64,000 nt of DNA from Eggerthellaceae bacterium UBA3686. GTDB lineage: Bacteria; Actinomycetota; Coriobacteriia; Coriobacteriales; Eggerthellaceae. A model generated the notes under the pieces. That model was not told the DNA's origin, did no database searches, and saw only the letters and a list, made by a program, of their open reading frames with translations. The DNA lies in contig DFIX01000005.1 of assembly GCA_002371495.1 (NCBI GenBank), positions 89,807-153,806 of the forward strand, in the 5' to 3' direction. Positions within the stretch are counted from its first letter, which is position 1. Each line of letters begins with the position of its first letter. Below are positions 52,165 to 59,609 of this stretch, piece after piece. The position numbers and the translations under genes were made by a program.

Positions 52165-53633
52165 TGCAGACGCTCCTCGACACACTCACCCGCTTCGAGA
52201 CGCTCGCCTACATTGCGGCGGCGCTCCTGTTCATCTTGGCCCTTGCCAACTTGTCCAAGCAGAAGACAGCGCTTAACGGCAATCGCTTCGGCATGGTGGG
52301 CATGGGGCTTGCCCTCGTGGCCGTCATCGTGGTGGCGCTTGCGCAGAGCGCGGCTCCCGTATGGCTGACGGTCGTGCTCATGGTTGCGGCCCTCGCCATC
52401 GGCGCGGCATTCGGCATCTGGAAAGCCAAGAACGTCCAGATGACCGAAATGCCCCAGCTCGTGGCCATGCTGCATTCCTTTGTTGGCGCGGCTGCCGTGC
52501 TCGTGGGCTTCAACTCTTTCATCAACCAGCCGGGGGCCGATTTCGCCGACCCGCTCGCGGCTTCCGAGAACGCCTTTCACATGGGCGAGGTGGGACTGGC
52601 CGTGTTCATCGGCGCAGTGACGCTGACCGGCTCGATCGTGGCCTACCTGAAGCTCGCCGGAAAGATTTCGGGCAAGCCGCTGGCGCTTCCCGGGCGCAAT
52701 TGGCTCAACCTCATCATGATCGTGGCCATCGTCGCGCTCATCGCTTGGTTCGTGAACACCCGCGGCGTCGACGCCGGCATGGTGCCGTTGGCCATCATCA
52801 CGGTTATTTCGCTCGTGCTTGGATTGCACTTGGTCATGGCCATCGGCGGTGGCGATATGCCCGTCGTGGTGTCGATGCTCAACTCGTATTCGGGATGGGC
52901 TGCCGCCATGGCCGGCTTCACGTTGGGCAATGACCTGCTGATCATCACGGGCTCGCTCGTGGGCAGCTCGGGCGCCTACCTGAGTTACATCATGTGCCAG
53001 GGTATGAACCGCTCGTTCGTAAGCGTTATCCTGGGCGGTTTCGGCGAGGGGGCGACTCCTGCTGCCGAAAGCGAGGCGAAAGACTACGGCACGCATACCG
53101 AGACCACGCCGGTCGAGGTCACCAGGCTTTTGCTCGAGTCCAAGTCGGTTGTCATCACGCCGGGCTACGGCATGGCCGTCGCCCAGGCGCAGTACCCGGT
53201 GGCGACGCTCACGAACATGCTGCTCGAGCGCGGTATCGACGTCAAGTTCGCCATTCACCCGGTAGCAGGGCGCATGCCCGGCCACATGAACGTGCTCTTG
53301 GCCGAGGCTCGCGTGCCCTACGATTCGGTGTTCGAAATGGACGAAGTCAACGACGATTTCGGCGACGTCGACACCGTGCTGGTCATAGGGGCGAACGACA
53401 CCGTCAACCCCGCAGCCGAAACCGAGCCCAATTCGCCGATTGCCGGCATGCCGGTGCTGCGCGTATGGGAGGCCGGCACCGTGGTCGTGTTCAAGCGCTC
53501 GATGGGCAACGCGGGTTACGCCGGCGTGCAGAACCCGCTGTTCTTCAACGACAATACGCTCATGTTGCTCGGCGACGCGAAGGCGTCTGTCGACGCCATC
53601 GTCGGCGAGCTCAACCGCACCGCTGGCGCGTAA
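52164..53633 (+). CDS. pntB: NAD(P) transhydrogenase subunit beta
   Basis: This is the NADP(H)-binding and main membrane subunit. The 489-residue protein has about nine N-terminal membrane helices (including MPQLVAMLHSFVGAAAVLVG and GGGDMPVVVSMLNSYSGWAA) and a cytoplasmic NADP domain: VVITPGYGMAVAQAQYPV, FAIHPVAGRMPGHMNVLLAEA, DTVLVIGANDTVNPAA and VFKRSMGNAGYAGVQNPLF. It ends the operon. The function is to balance NADPH supply against proton motive force. Confidence 0.96.
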   Translation: MQTLLDTLTRFETLAYIAAALLFILALANLSKQKTALNGNRFGMVGMGLALVAVIVVALAQSAAPVWLTVVLMVAALAIGAAFGIWKAKNVQMTEMPQLVAMLHSFVGAAAVLVGFNSFINQPGADFADPLAASENAFHMGEVGLAVFIGAVTLTGSIVAYLKLAGKISGKPLALPGRNWLNLIMIVAIVALIAWFVNTRGVDAGMVPLAIITVISLVLGLHLVMAIGGGDMPVVVSMLNSYSGWAAAMAGFTLGNDLLIITGSLVGSSGAYLSYIMCQGMNRSFVSVILGGFGEGATPAAESEAKDYGTHTETTPVEVTRLLLESKSVVITPGYGMAVAQAQYPVATLTNMLLERGIDVKFAIHPVAGRMPGHMNVLLAEARVPYDSVFEMDEVNDDFGDVDTVLVIGANDTVNPAAETEPNSPIAGMPVLRVWEAGTVVVFKRSMGNAGYAGVQNPLFFNDNTLMLLGDAKASVDAIVGELNRTAGA

Positions 53634-53685
53634 GGGCGACCAATCCTGGGCAAGGTCCTTATTCGTATTGGCCTGGCGCCCGTCC

Positions 53686-53788
53686 GCCCAGCTTGGCGGC
53701 GGGCGCTTAGTCTGCGGCGGGTCGCGTTTTAGAACGCTGGATACAAGCGGTTGCGAAAGCGGTTACGTGCCCGGCTGCCGAGCTGGGC
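53686..53788 (+). repeat. Second repeat family, copy 1
   Basis: Left arm GCCCAGCTTGGCGGCGGGC (from 53686) pairs with GTGCCCGGCTGCCGAGCTGGGC ending at 53788 (with G-T pairs). The core contains TCGCGTTTTAGAACG and TTGCGAAAGCGGTTACG. Confidence 0.8.
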
Positions 53789-53856
53789 TCCTAAATACAA
53801 ACCGCAATATGCGGAGTCATCGGAGGTTGCTGTTCACACCGGCCTCTCGATCGTCC

Positions 53857-53961
53857 GCCCAGGTCGGCGGCAGGGCGCTAGGCCTACAGCTCCTCGCGTT
53901 TTGCGTAAATTAGAAGTCAGTAGCTGCGGAAGCGGCTACGCACCCTGCCGCCGACCTGGGC
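53857..53961 (+). repeat. Second repeat family, copy 2
   Basis: Left arm GCCCAGGTCGGCGGCAGGGC (from 53857) pairs with GCACCCTGCCGCCGACCTGG ending at 53961, 21 of 22 positions. The core has CTCGCGTTTTGCGTAAA and CTGCGGAAGCGGCTACG, matching copy 1. Arm differences from copy 1 occur on both sides so pairing is preserved. Confidence 0.82.
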
Positions 53962-53988
53962 TACTGCGGTCTGAGCAGTAGCCATAGA

Positions 53989-54028
53989 AGCGAAACATCG
54001 GTATCTGCTACCGATGTTTCGCTCGTTT
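53989..54028 (+). terminator. Strong hairpin terminator
   Basis: AGCGAAACATCGGTA (53989-54003), TCTGC, TACCGATGTTTCGCT (54009-54023), then CGTTTTC. It probably ends pntAB transcription. Confidence 0.8.
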
Positions 54029-54187
54029 TCATCTGGTATATTGTGTAATACGTGTAAGTTGCGCCCTCATGGTAGGTTGCCTTCGTTCGCGCCCGGCGCG
54101 GCAGTTTGCTAAAGGCTATGAGAGACGTGAAAATGCCAGCGTGCGCCTGATGGCGCGTTGGCTTGGATATACGGAAAGCGTGCAGTG

Positions 54188-57100
54188 ATGGACGAAAAGA
54201 AGCGTGCGGGTATCGTTCCTGTAGCTATTATCGGCGGGTTGCTCATCGCGGTCATCTTGGTCGTGGGAACCATATGGATGGGCCGCAGTGCCGAGACGGA
54301 TACCAGGCAGGCCGTGCGTGAGGTTAGCCTTCTGTACCTAGACGAGCTGGCTGGCCGCCGCGAGCAGGTCGTGGCATCGAACCTCAAGGCCAACATCGAC
54401 AACATCCAGATCGCTATCGGGCTCATGGACGAAGACGATACGAGCGACATAGGGCATCTGCGGGCGTACCAGGCCCGAATGAAGGAGATTTACGGGCTCG
54501 AGAAATTCGCGTTTGTGGACGAAAACGGCCTCATCTACACGTCCCAGGGCACGCAAACCAACATCGACCAGTACAGCTTCGACTACAAAACTATTTCCGG
54601 ACCTGAGATTTCGATTAAGGACCTCGAATCCGAAGACAAGAAGGTCGTCATCGCCCTGCCGATCGACCCGATTCCCCTCGAAGGCCAGAACCTCATTGTG
54701 TGCTTCATGGAAATCGACATGGACCGCATGCTCTCGGGCGTGTCGATGAGCTCCGACGAAGCTGGTGCGACGTTCTGCAATATCTACACCAACGACGGCA
54801 TTGCGCTGAGCAACAAGATCTTGGGCGGGCAGGCGAGCGAGACCAACTTGTTCGACGCCATCAGGACCGCGCAGCTCGAGCAAGGCTATACGTTCGATGA
54901 GTTCGAGAGGTCCTTCCGCGCTTGCGAGGAAGGCGTCATCGGGTTCTCGTACGGCGACGTGAGCGAAACGCTGTATTACGTGCCGGTCGAGGGGACCAAT
55001 TGGCTTTTGACCTACCTCATTAGCGAAAGTGTTATCGCCGATCAGATCAGCACTATTTCCGACAGAATTGTCATGCGCAGCGCGGTGCAGTCGGTGCTGA
55101 CGGCGCTCGTCATGTTGGCCATGTTCGGGTTCATCATCGCGCAAACACGCAGGTCTACGCGTCTCGCGCTCGAGAAGGAGGCTTCAGAAGCCGAGAGCCG
55201 CGTGAAGCGCCAGGAGCTCGAAGAGCGCCTCTCGCTGCAAGAGAGGCTCCTCGAGCAAGAGAAGCAGCGGGTGCAGCAGGACATGATGATCACGGCGCTC
55301 GCCTCGGATTACCGCAGCGTCTACTATGTTGACCTCGATTCGGGCGATGCCGTCTGTTACCGGTCCAGCGGGCGGGTCGATGGCGGTTACGGCGAAGGCG
55401 AGCATTTCGATTTCGGCAAGGCCTTCGCCGCGTACGCGCAGCAATACGTTGCCGAAGACTACCGCGAAGGGTTCATGAACTTCATCGAGCCCGCGAACAT
55501 CCGCGTCGGTCTGGCCGGTGCGCCCATCATCGCGTACCGCTACCTTGCCCGTCACGGTGGACAGGAGGCCTTCGAGATGCTGCGCATGGCGGGCGTGCAT
55601 CATGCGCAGGACGGCGAAGACGGCGCCATACATGCGGTAGGCGTCGGGTTCTCGGATATCGACGCCGAGATGCGCGACTCCATGGCCAAGAGCCAAGCGC
55701 TCAGCGACGCGCTGGCTGCGGCGGAGGATGCCAGCAAAGCCAAGACGGCATTCCTATCGAGTATGAGCCACGAGATTCGCACCCCGATGAACGCGATCAT
55801 CGGTCTGGACAACATCGCCCTGAGCGATCCGAACATCTCGGACGAGACGCGCGGCTACCTCGAGAAGATCGGCGGCTCTGCGCAACACCTGCTGGGCCTG
55901 ATCAACGATATCTTGGATATGTCGCGCATCGAGTCGGGCCGCATGACGCTCAAGAACGAGGAGTTCTCGTTCCAGAGCCTCATCGAGCAGGTCAACACCA
56001 TCTTCAGCGGCCAATGTGCCGACAAGGGACTTACCTACAACTGCCATATAAATGGGCATGTGAACGACTACTACATCGGCGACAACATGAAGTTGCGCCA
56101 GGTCATCATCAATATTTTGGGCAATGCGGTCAAATTCACGCCCGAGGGGGGCAGCGTCGACTTCGGTGTCGAGCAAATCGCCCAGTTCGACGGCAAATCG
56201 ACCTTGCGCTTCACCATGGCCGATACCGGAATCGGCATGAGCGAAGACTACCTGCCGCACATCTTCGACACGTTCAGCCAAGAGGACTCGTCTGCCACCA
56301 ACAAGTACGGCAGCTCGGGTCTGGGCATGGCTATTACGAAGAACATCGTCGAGATGATGAACGGCAATATCGAAGTCAAGAGCCAGAAGGGCGTCGGCAC
56401 GACGTTCATCGTGACCGTAACGCTTATGGACTGCGACCTCGAAGACGGCCTTGCTTCCGATTTCGAGCTGAGCCCGCACGACATGACCGTACTGGTTATC
56501 GACGACGATCCGATTGCCTGCGAGCATGCCAAGCTCGTACTCGAGAAGGTGGGCATTGCGGCCGACACTGCGCTGACCGGCGCCGAAGCCGTGAAGATGG
56601 TCGGTTTGCACCATGCCAGGCGAAACCCGTACAACCTGGTGCTCGTCGATTGGAAGATGCCCGAGATGGACGGCATCGAGACGACGCGGCGCATCCGCCA
56701 GATCGTCGGCGATGAATCGGCCATAGTCATCCTGACGGCGTACCGCTGGGACGACGTGATCGACGAGGCCACCGAGGCGGGCGTTGACAGTTTCCTGGCC
56801 AAGCCGCTGTTCGCCTCCAATGTGCTCGAGGAGTTCAAGTCGGCGCTGAAGAAGAAGAACATCCTGATGCCTGTTGCGACGAAAGCCGAGTTGGCAGGTC
56901 GTCGCATCCTCGTGGCCGAAGACGTCGAAATCAACGCCGAGATCATGGTCATGCTGCTCGAGATGCGCGATATGGAAGCTGAGATCGCCCAGAACGGCCG
57001 CATCGCCGTCGAGATGTTCGAATCGCATCCCGAGGGCTACTACGATGCGATCCTCATGGACATGCGCATGCCCGAGATGGACGGTCTGCAGGCCACAGCT

Positions 57101-57277
57101 GCCATTCGTGCCCTGGACCGTCCGGATGTTAAGGACATTCCCATCATCGCGCTGACGGCAAATGCGTTCGACGAGGACGTTCAACGCAGCCTGCAGGCGG
57201 GCTTGAACGCCCATCTGAGCAAGCCAGTCGAGCCTGACGTGCTCTACGAGACGCTCGAGAGCCTGATCAAGGACTAA
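54188..57277 (+). CDS. Membrane hybrid histidine kinase with two receiver domains
   Basis: This 1029-residue kinase has TM1 at ~9-32, an extracytoplasmic sensor of ~260 residues (dCache/PAS-like: FAFVDENGLIYTSQGTQ, IYTNDGIALSNKILGG), TM2 at ~297-320, a coiled coil (RQELEERLSLQERLLEQEKQ) and a divergent PAS-like segment at ~375-510. HisKA: SSMSHEIRTPMNAIIG, His near 528; HATPase: ILGNAVKFTPEG, GIGMSEDYL, GSSGLGMAITKN. REC1 Asp is near 821 (VDWKMPEMDG), REC2 Asp near 958 (MDMRMPEMDG). There is no HPt domain, so it could also use the free HPt at 10666. The ATG at 54188 has GGAAAG upstream. It stands alone. Confidence 0.93.
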   Translation: MDEKKRAGIVPVAIIGGLLIAVILVVGTIWMGRSAETDTRQAVREVSLLYLDELAGRREQVVASNLKANIDNIQIAIGLMDEDDTSDIGHLRAYQARMKEIYGLEKFAFVDENGLIYTSQGTQTNIDQYSFDYKTISGPEISIKDLESEDKKVVIALPIDPIPLEGQNLIVCFMEIDMDRMLSGVSMSSDEAGATFCNIYTNDGIALSNKILGGQASETNLFDAIRTAQLEQGYTFDEFERSFRACEEGVIGFSYGDVSETLYYVPVEGTNWLLTYLISESVIADQISTISDRIVMRSAVQSVLTALVMLAMFGFIIAQTRRSTRLALEKEASEAESRVKRQELEERLSLQERLLEQEKQRVQQDMMITALASDYRSVYYVDLDSGDAVCYRSSGRVDGGYGEGEHFDFGKAFAAYAQQYVAEDYREGFMNFIEPANIRVGLAGAPIIAYRYLARHGGQEAFEMLRMAGVHHAQDGEDGAIHAVGVGFSDIDAEMRDSMAKSQALSDALAAAEDASKAKTAFLSSMSHEIRTPMNAIIGLDNIALSDPNISDETRGYLEKIGGSAQHLLGLINDILDMSRIESGRMTLKNEEFSFQSLIEQVNTIFSGQCADKGLTYNCHINGHVNDYYIGDNMKLRQVIINILGNAVKFTPEGGSVDFGVEQIAQFDGKSTLRFTMADTGIGMSEDYLPHIFDTFSQEDSSATNKYGSSGLGMAITKNIVEMMNGNIEVKSQKGVGTTFIVTVTLMDCDLEDGLASDFELSPHDMTVLVIDDDPIACEHAKLVLEKVGIAADTALTGAEAVKMVGLHHARRNPYNLVLVDWKMPEMDGIETTRRIRQIVGDESAIVILTAYRWDDVIDEATEAGVDSFLAKPLFASNVLEEFKSALKKKNILMPVATKAELAGRRILVAEDVEINAEIMVMLLEMRDMEAEIAQNGRIAVEMFESHPEGYYDAILMDMRMPEMDGLQATAAIRALDRPDVKDIPIIALTANAFDEDVQRSLQAGLNAHLSKPVEPDVLYETLESLIKD

Positions 57278-57280
57278 GCA

Positions 57281-57318
57281 AAGGAAGCAAAGGGGGATAC
57301 TCCTCTTTGCTTCCTTTT
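57281..57318 (+). terminator. Terminator of the hybrid kinase
   Basis: AAGGAAGCAAAG (57281-57292) pairs with CTTTGCTTCCTT (57305-57316), followed by TTGT. It begins 4 bases after the stop codon. Confidence 0.8.
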
Positions 57319-57350
57319 GTGGGTTTGTGCCGTTGATGAGGCGATTGATA

Positions 57351-57393
57351 CGAAAATGTGAAAAAGGGGTCTGACCCCTTTTTCACATTTTCG
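57351..57393. repeat. Perfect REP-like palindrome (GGGGTCTGACCCC type)
   Basis: CGAAAATGTGAAAAAGGGGT C, central T, and exact reverse complement. The same GTGRAAAAGGG...CCCTTTTYCAC design is at 59201-59237 and half of it (TGTGAAAAGGGG) at 14351. Confidence 0.85.
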
Positions 57394-57528
57394 CATACCG
57401 GTTGCGAGCTGTGATACTATTTGGCTGCGCAGATCTTTCCTCGGCAGGAAAGCAAACGGTCCTTAAATGCAGCAGTGTTTGCGCGGGGATTACGCTTGCC
57501 GTCAGGGCACGAGAGAAAGGAAGCGTCT

Positions 57529-58272
57529 ATGAGGCAGCATGCAGTTTCTTATGGTGTGCGTAAGCTGGCCATTGGATCGGCGGTCCTTCTCTTCCTTCTT
57601 TCGATGATTCCCGCTGTGGCGTTTGCGGCGGGAGACACCTACACCGTCAAGGTCGACAAGAACTACCTTGCCCTTCGCACGGCTCCTGCGTTCGACGCGA
57701 GCAACGAGATAGGCAAGCTGTATACCGGCGACACCGTCGAACTGCAGGACTCGCAGTCGAACGCCTCTTACTGGAAGGTGTACTCGTCGAAATACAACCG
57801 CTCTGGTTGGGTTAACAAGAATTACCTGGTCTACAAGAACAAAAGACAAGCTACTCAGGGCGACTATCGGGTTAAGGTCGACAAGAACTACCTGGCCTTG
57901 CGTACGGCGCCAGCCTTTGACTGGAACAACGAAATCGGCGAGCTCTACACCGGCGATACGGTTTCGGTTGTCGAGAAGTCCGGCGGCCAGTACTGGTGGG
58001 TGTACTCGCCCAAATACGATAGGTCCGGGTACGTGAACAAGGACTATTTGACCCCCATCACCTCGGCAAACGACTATACGGTAAAGGTGAATAAGGGGTA
58101 TCTGGCCTTGCGTACCAAGCCCGCCTACAATTCGAGCAACGAAATCGGCGAGCTCTATACCGGAGATGTCGTGACCTTGAAAGAGAAGCTCGGCGGCCAG
58201 TACTGGTGGGTGTATTCATCAAAGTACGACCGTGAGGGCTATGTGAACAAGGATTACCTGATCAAGAGGTAG
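57529..58272 (+). CDS. Secreted protein with three bacterial SH3 repeats
   Basis: This 247-residue protein has a signal peptide (LAIGSAVLLFLLSMIPAVAFA, cleavage near residue 35) followed by three near-identical ~65-residue repeats, each with YTVKV(D/N)K(N/G)YLALRT, (N/S)EIG(K/E)LYTGD, (Y)WWVYS and G(W/Y)VN-K-(N/D)YL. These are SH3b domains, which in secreted bacterial proteins bind cell wall or surface ligands. There is no catalytic domain and no sortase motif. Repeats 2 and 3 are more alike than repeat 1. The ATG at 57529 follows GAAAGGAAG. It has its own terminator. Confidence 0.85.
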   Translation: MRQHAVSYGVRKLAIGSAVLLFLLSMIPAVAFAAGDTYTVKVDKNYLALRTAPAFDASNEIGKLYTGDTVELQDSQSNASYWKVYSSKYNRSGWVNKNYLVYKNKRQATQGDYRVKVDKNYLALRTAPAFDWNNEIGELYTGDTVSVVEKSGGQYWWVYSPKYDRSGYVNKDYLTPITSANDYTVKVNKGYLALRTKPAYNSSNEIGELYTGDVVTLKEKLGGQYWWVYSSKYDREGYVNKDYLIKR

Positions 58273-58305
58273 GCTTCTGTCGACAGGCAAGCTGAGGACG
58301 TTCCT

Positions 58306-58340
58306 AATGAGGCGGGAGAACAGTTCTCCCGCCTCATTTT
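58306..58340 (+). terminator. Hairpin terminator after the SH3-repeat gene
   Basis: AATGAGGCGGGAGAA (58306-58320), CAG, TTCTCCCGCCTCATT (58324-58338), then TT. Outer AATGAG and the AACAGTTCT centre are shared with the birA hairpin at 30501. Confidence 0.8.
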
Positions 58341-58421
58341 GGTTGCCAACGCGATAAAGCGCGTTCTTAGGCTGTGTTTAATAGTCGCGCCCTTGCGCTC
58401 AGCGCGTGGGCGCGACTTCGT

Positions 58422-59174
58422 TTAGCGGCGTTTCATCAGCCCGGCGACGATGCCGAGCACGGTAACGCTCAGGTACACGCAGAGCACCATGATAAACGGA
58501 GCCGGGGTAATGCCCATGAGCAGGACTTGGAAGGTTTCGTAAGCCGCTTGGCCCGCAGCGAACAGCGAGACGATGAAGCCGCCGTTGTTCATAAAGGGAA
58601 GTCCGTCCAAGTTGAAGGCGGCCATAATGGCGCCTGCGACGATGAAGCAGATGAGCAGCGCAGGGACGGGCGCCTTGGTGGCTAAAAGTATCGCTTCGCA
58701 GATCAGCGCTATGCTGCCGCCGAGCACGAACGAGAGCGCCAAATCGCCAACCGGTCCCAGGGACGATCCGTCCGAGGGCAGTTCGAGCGCGCCATGCGTG
58801 GCGGCGAACAAGATGGCGCTCAGCGCAACCGAGATGGCCGCGCCCGTGCCCAAGACGCGCAGCGGAAGGCCCGCGCCGGCCCTGGCACCCGCGCTGGCGC
58901 TCCCAGTCTGCATTTTTGTGCCGAACGTTACGCCTCCGATGGCGATGACCATGCCGCTGATGGGAATCGTCACACCCATCGTGGTGAGTTCCTCGAGTTT
59001 CGGCGCGATGCCCGACACGAACAAGACGAGTCCCAACACGCCCATGGTCACCATCGTGAGGGGATTGACGAGCGCGTTGCCTGCACCCAGGGCGGCCGTC
59101 CACCCGAATATGAAAAGCTGTCCGATGACGCTGAACATTCCTCCGACGAGGAACGCATAGCCAAGTTTTCTCAT
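58422..59174 (-). CDS. SpoVA-like multi-pass membrane protein
   Basis: This 250-residue protein has about seven to eight hydrophobic helices. The first half resembles SpoVAC/SpoVAEb: FLVGGMFSVIGQLFI, LTMVTMGVLGLVLFVSGIAPKLEE, MGVTIPISGM and VTFGTKMQ. In Firmicutes, SpoVA proteins move dipicolinate through spore membranes. The second half (after a ~20-residue Ala/Gly linker) is a second set of helices with PLRVLGTGAAISVALSAIL and repeats a GGSIALICEAILLATKAPVP layout, possibly a SpoVAE-like part. No other sporulation gene is present and Coriobacteriia are not known to sporulate, so a different transport role is likely. The start is the ATG at 59174. Confidence 0.7.
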   Translation of the reverse strand: MRKLGYAFLVGGMFSVIGQLFIFGWTAALGAGNALVNPLTMVTMGVLGLVLFVSGIAPKLEELTTMGVTIPISGMVIAIGGVTFGTKMQTGSASAGARAGAGLPLRVLGTGAAISVALSAILFAATHGALELPSDGSSLGPVGDLALSFVLGGSIALICEAILLATKAPVPALLICFIVAGAIMAAFNLDGLPFMNNGGFIVSLFAAGQAAYETFQVLLMGITPAPFIMVLCVYLSVTVLGIVAGLMKRR

Positions 59175-59200
59175 TCGACCTCCAAAACGCGCTTAAAAGG

Positions 59201-59237
59201 AAATGTGGAAAAGGGATCTGACCCCTTTTCCACATTT
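59201..59237. repeat. REP-like palindrome
   Basis: AAATGTGGAAAAGGGATC, T, GACCCCTTTTCCACATTT with one mismatch. It is related to the palindrome at 57351-57393. Confidence 0.8.
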
Positions 59238-59404
59238 TTACCTGTTTCGAATTGCGGGCCATCCCCAGTGTTGCCTTAAAAGCGCGCATGGCTTTGCGTC
59301 GTTGCGGTCCGAAAAGCTGCTACAGGGCGTGCAAGCATCGCGTTCATCGATATGAGCTAATCGTAAAACCCCAGGAAAACGCCTAATACTTATGGTATGG
59401 GCGC

Positions 59405-59417
59405 CTTAGATTCTAAG
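59405..59417. promoter_or_regulatory. Small perfect palindrome, possible operator
   Basis: CTTAGATTCTAAG, 6-1-6, located 193 bases upstream of the molybdoenzyme start in otherwise unique sequence. Binding protein unknown. Confidence 0.35.
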
Positions 59418-59609
59418 TACAGGGGCCTGAAACCGCCCACTCCATTACCCATGGGGGATTGCGATCGGCGCCGCGTGCGTAAAGTTCGTCCCATCGGAAT
59501 TGTTTGGCTTGGACGCGTAGTCACTCCCCGGGCAATCATGAAGTCCGGGAAGAGGGCGGAGTGAGTACAAATGAGGCCGAAAAGTCGAACGACGAGAGAG
59601 GAGACTTAC

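Larger units (their letters stand above)
53634..54187. other. Intergenic gap with second repeat family and terminator
   Basis: This 554-base gap has no gene. It carries two copies of a second palindromic repeat (53686-53788, 53857-53961), a terminator at 53989-54028, and ~160 bases with the promoter of the membrane kinase. Confidence 0.6.
59175..59609. other. Divergent regulatory region before the molybdoenzyme operon
   Basis: This 435-base gap between the SpoVA-like gene (minus) and the molybdoenzyme (plus) contains the REP-like palindrome at 59201-59237, a small perfect palindrome at 59405-59417 and a leader hairpin CACTCC...GGAGTG (59522-59563) with internal CCCGG/CCGGG. No regulator gene is nearby. 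Confidence 0.55.

Noticed and set aside
57529..58272. Repeated DNA in the SH3-domain gene as a CRISPR-like array
   Set aside because: The repeats are coding, ~200 bp long and diverged at third codon positions; there are no spacers or cas genes.
58422..59174. SpoVA-like gene as evidence of endospore formation
   Set aside because: It is a single gene without other spore genes, and SpoVA-like membrane proteins can have other roles.
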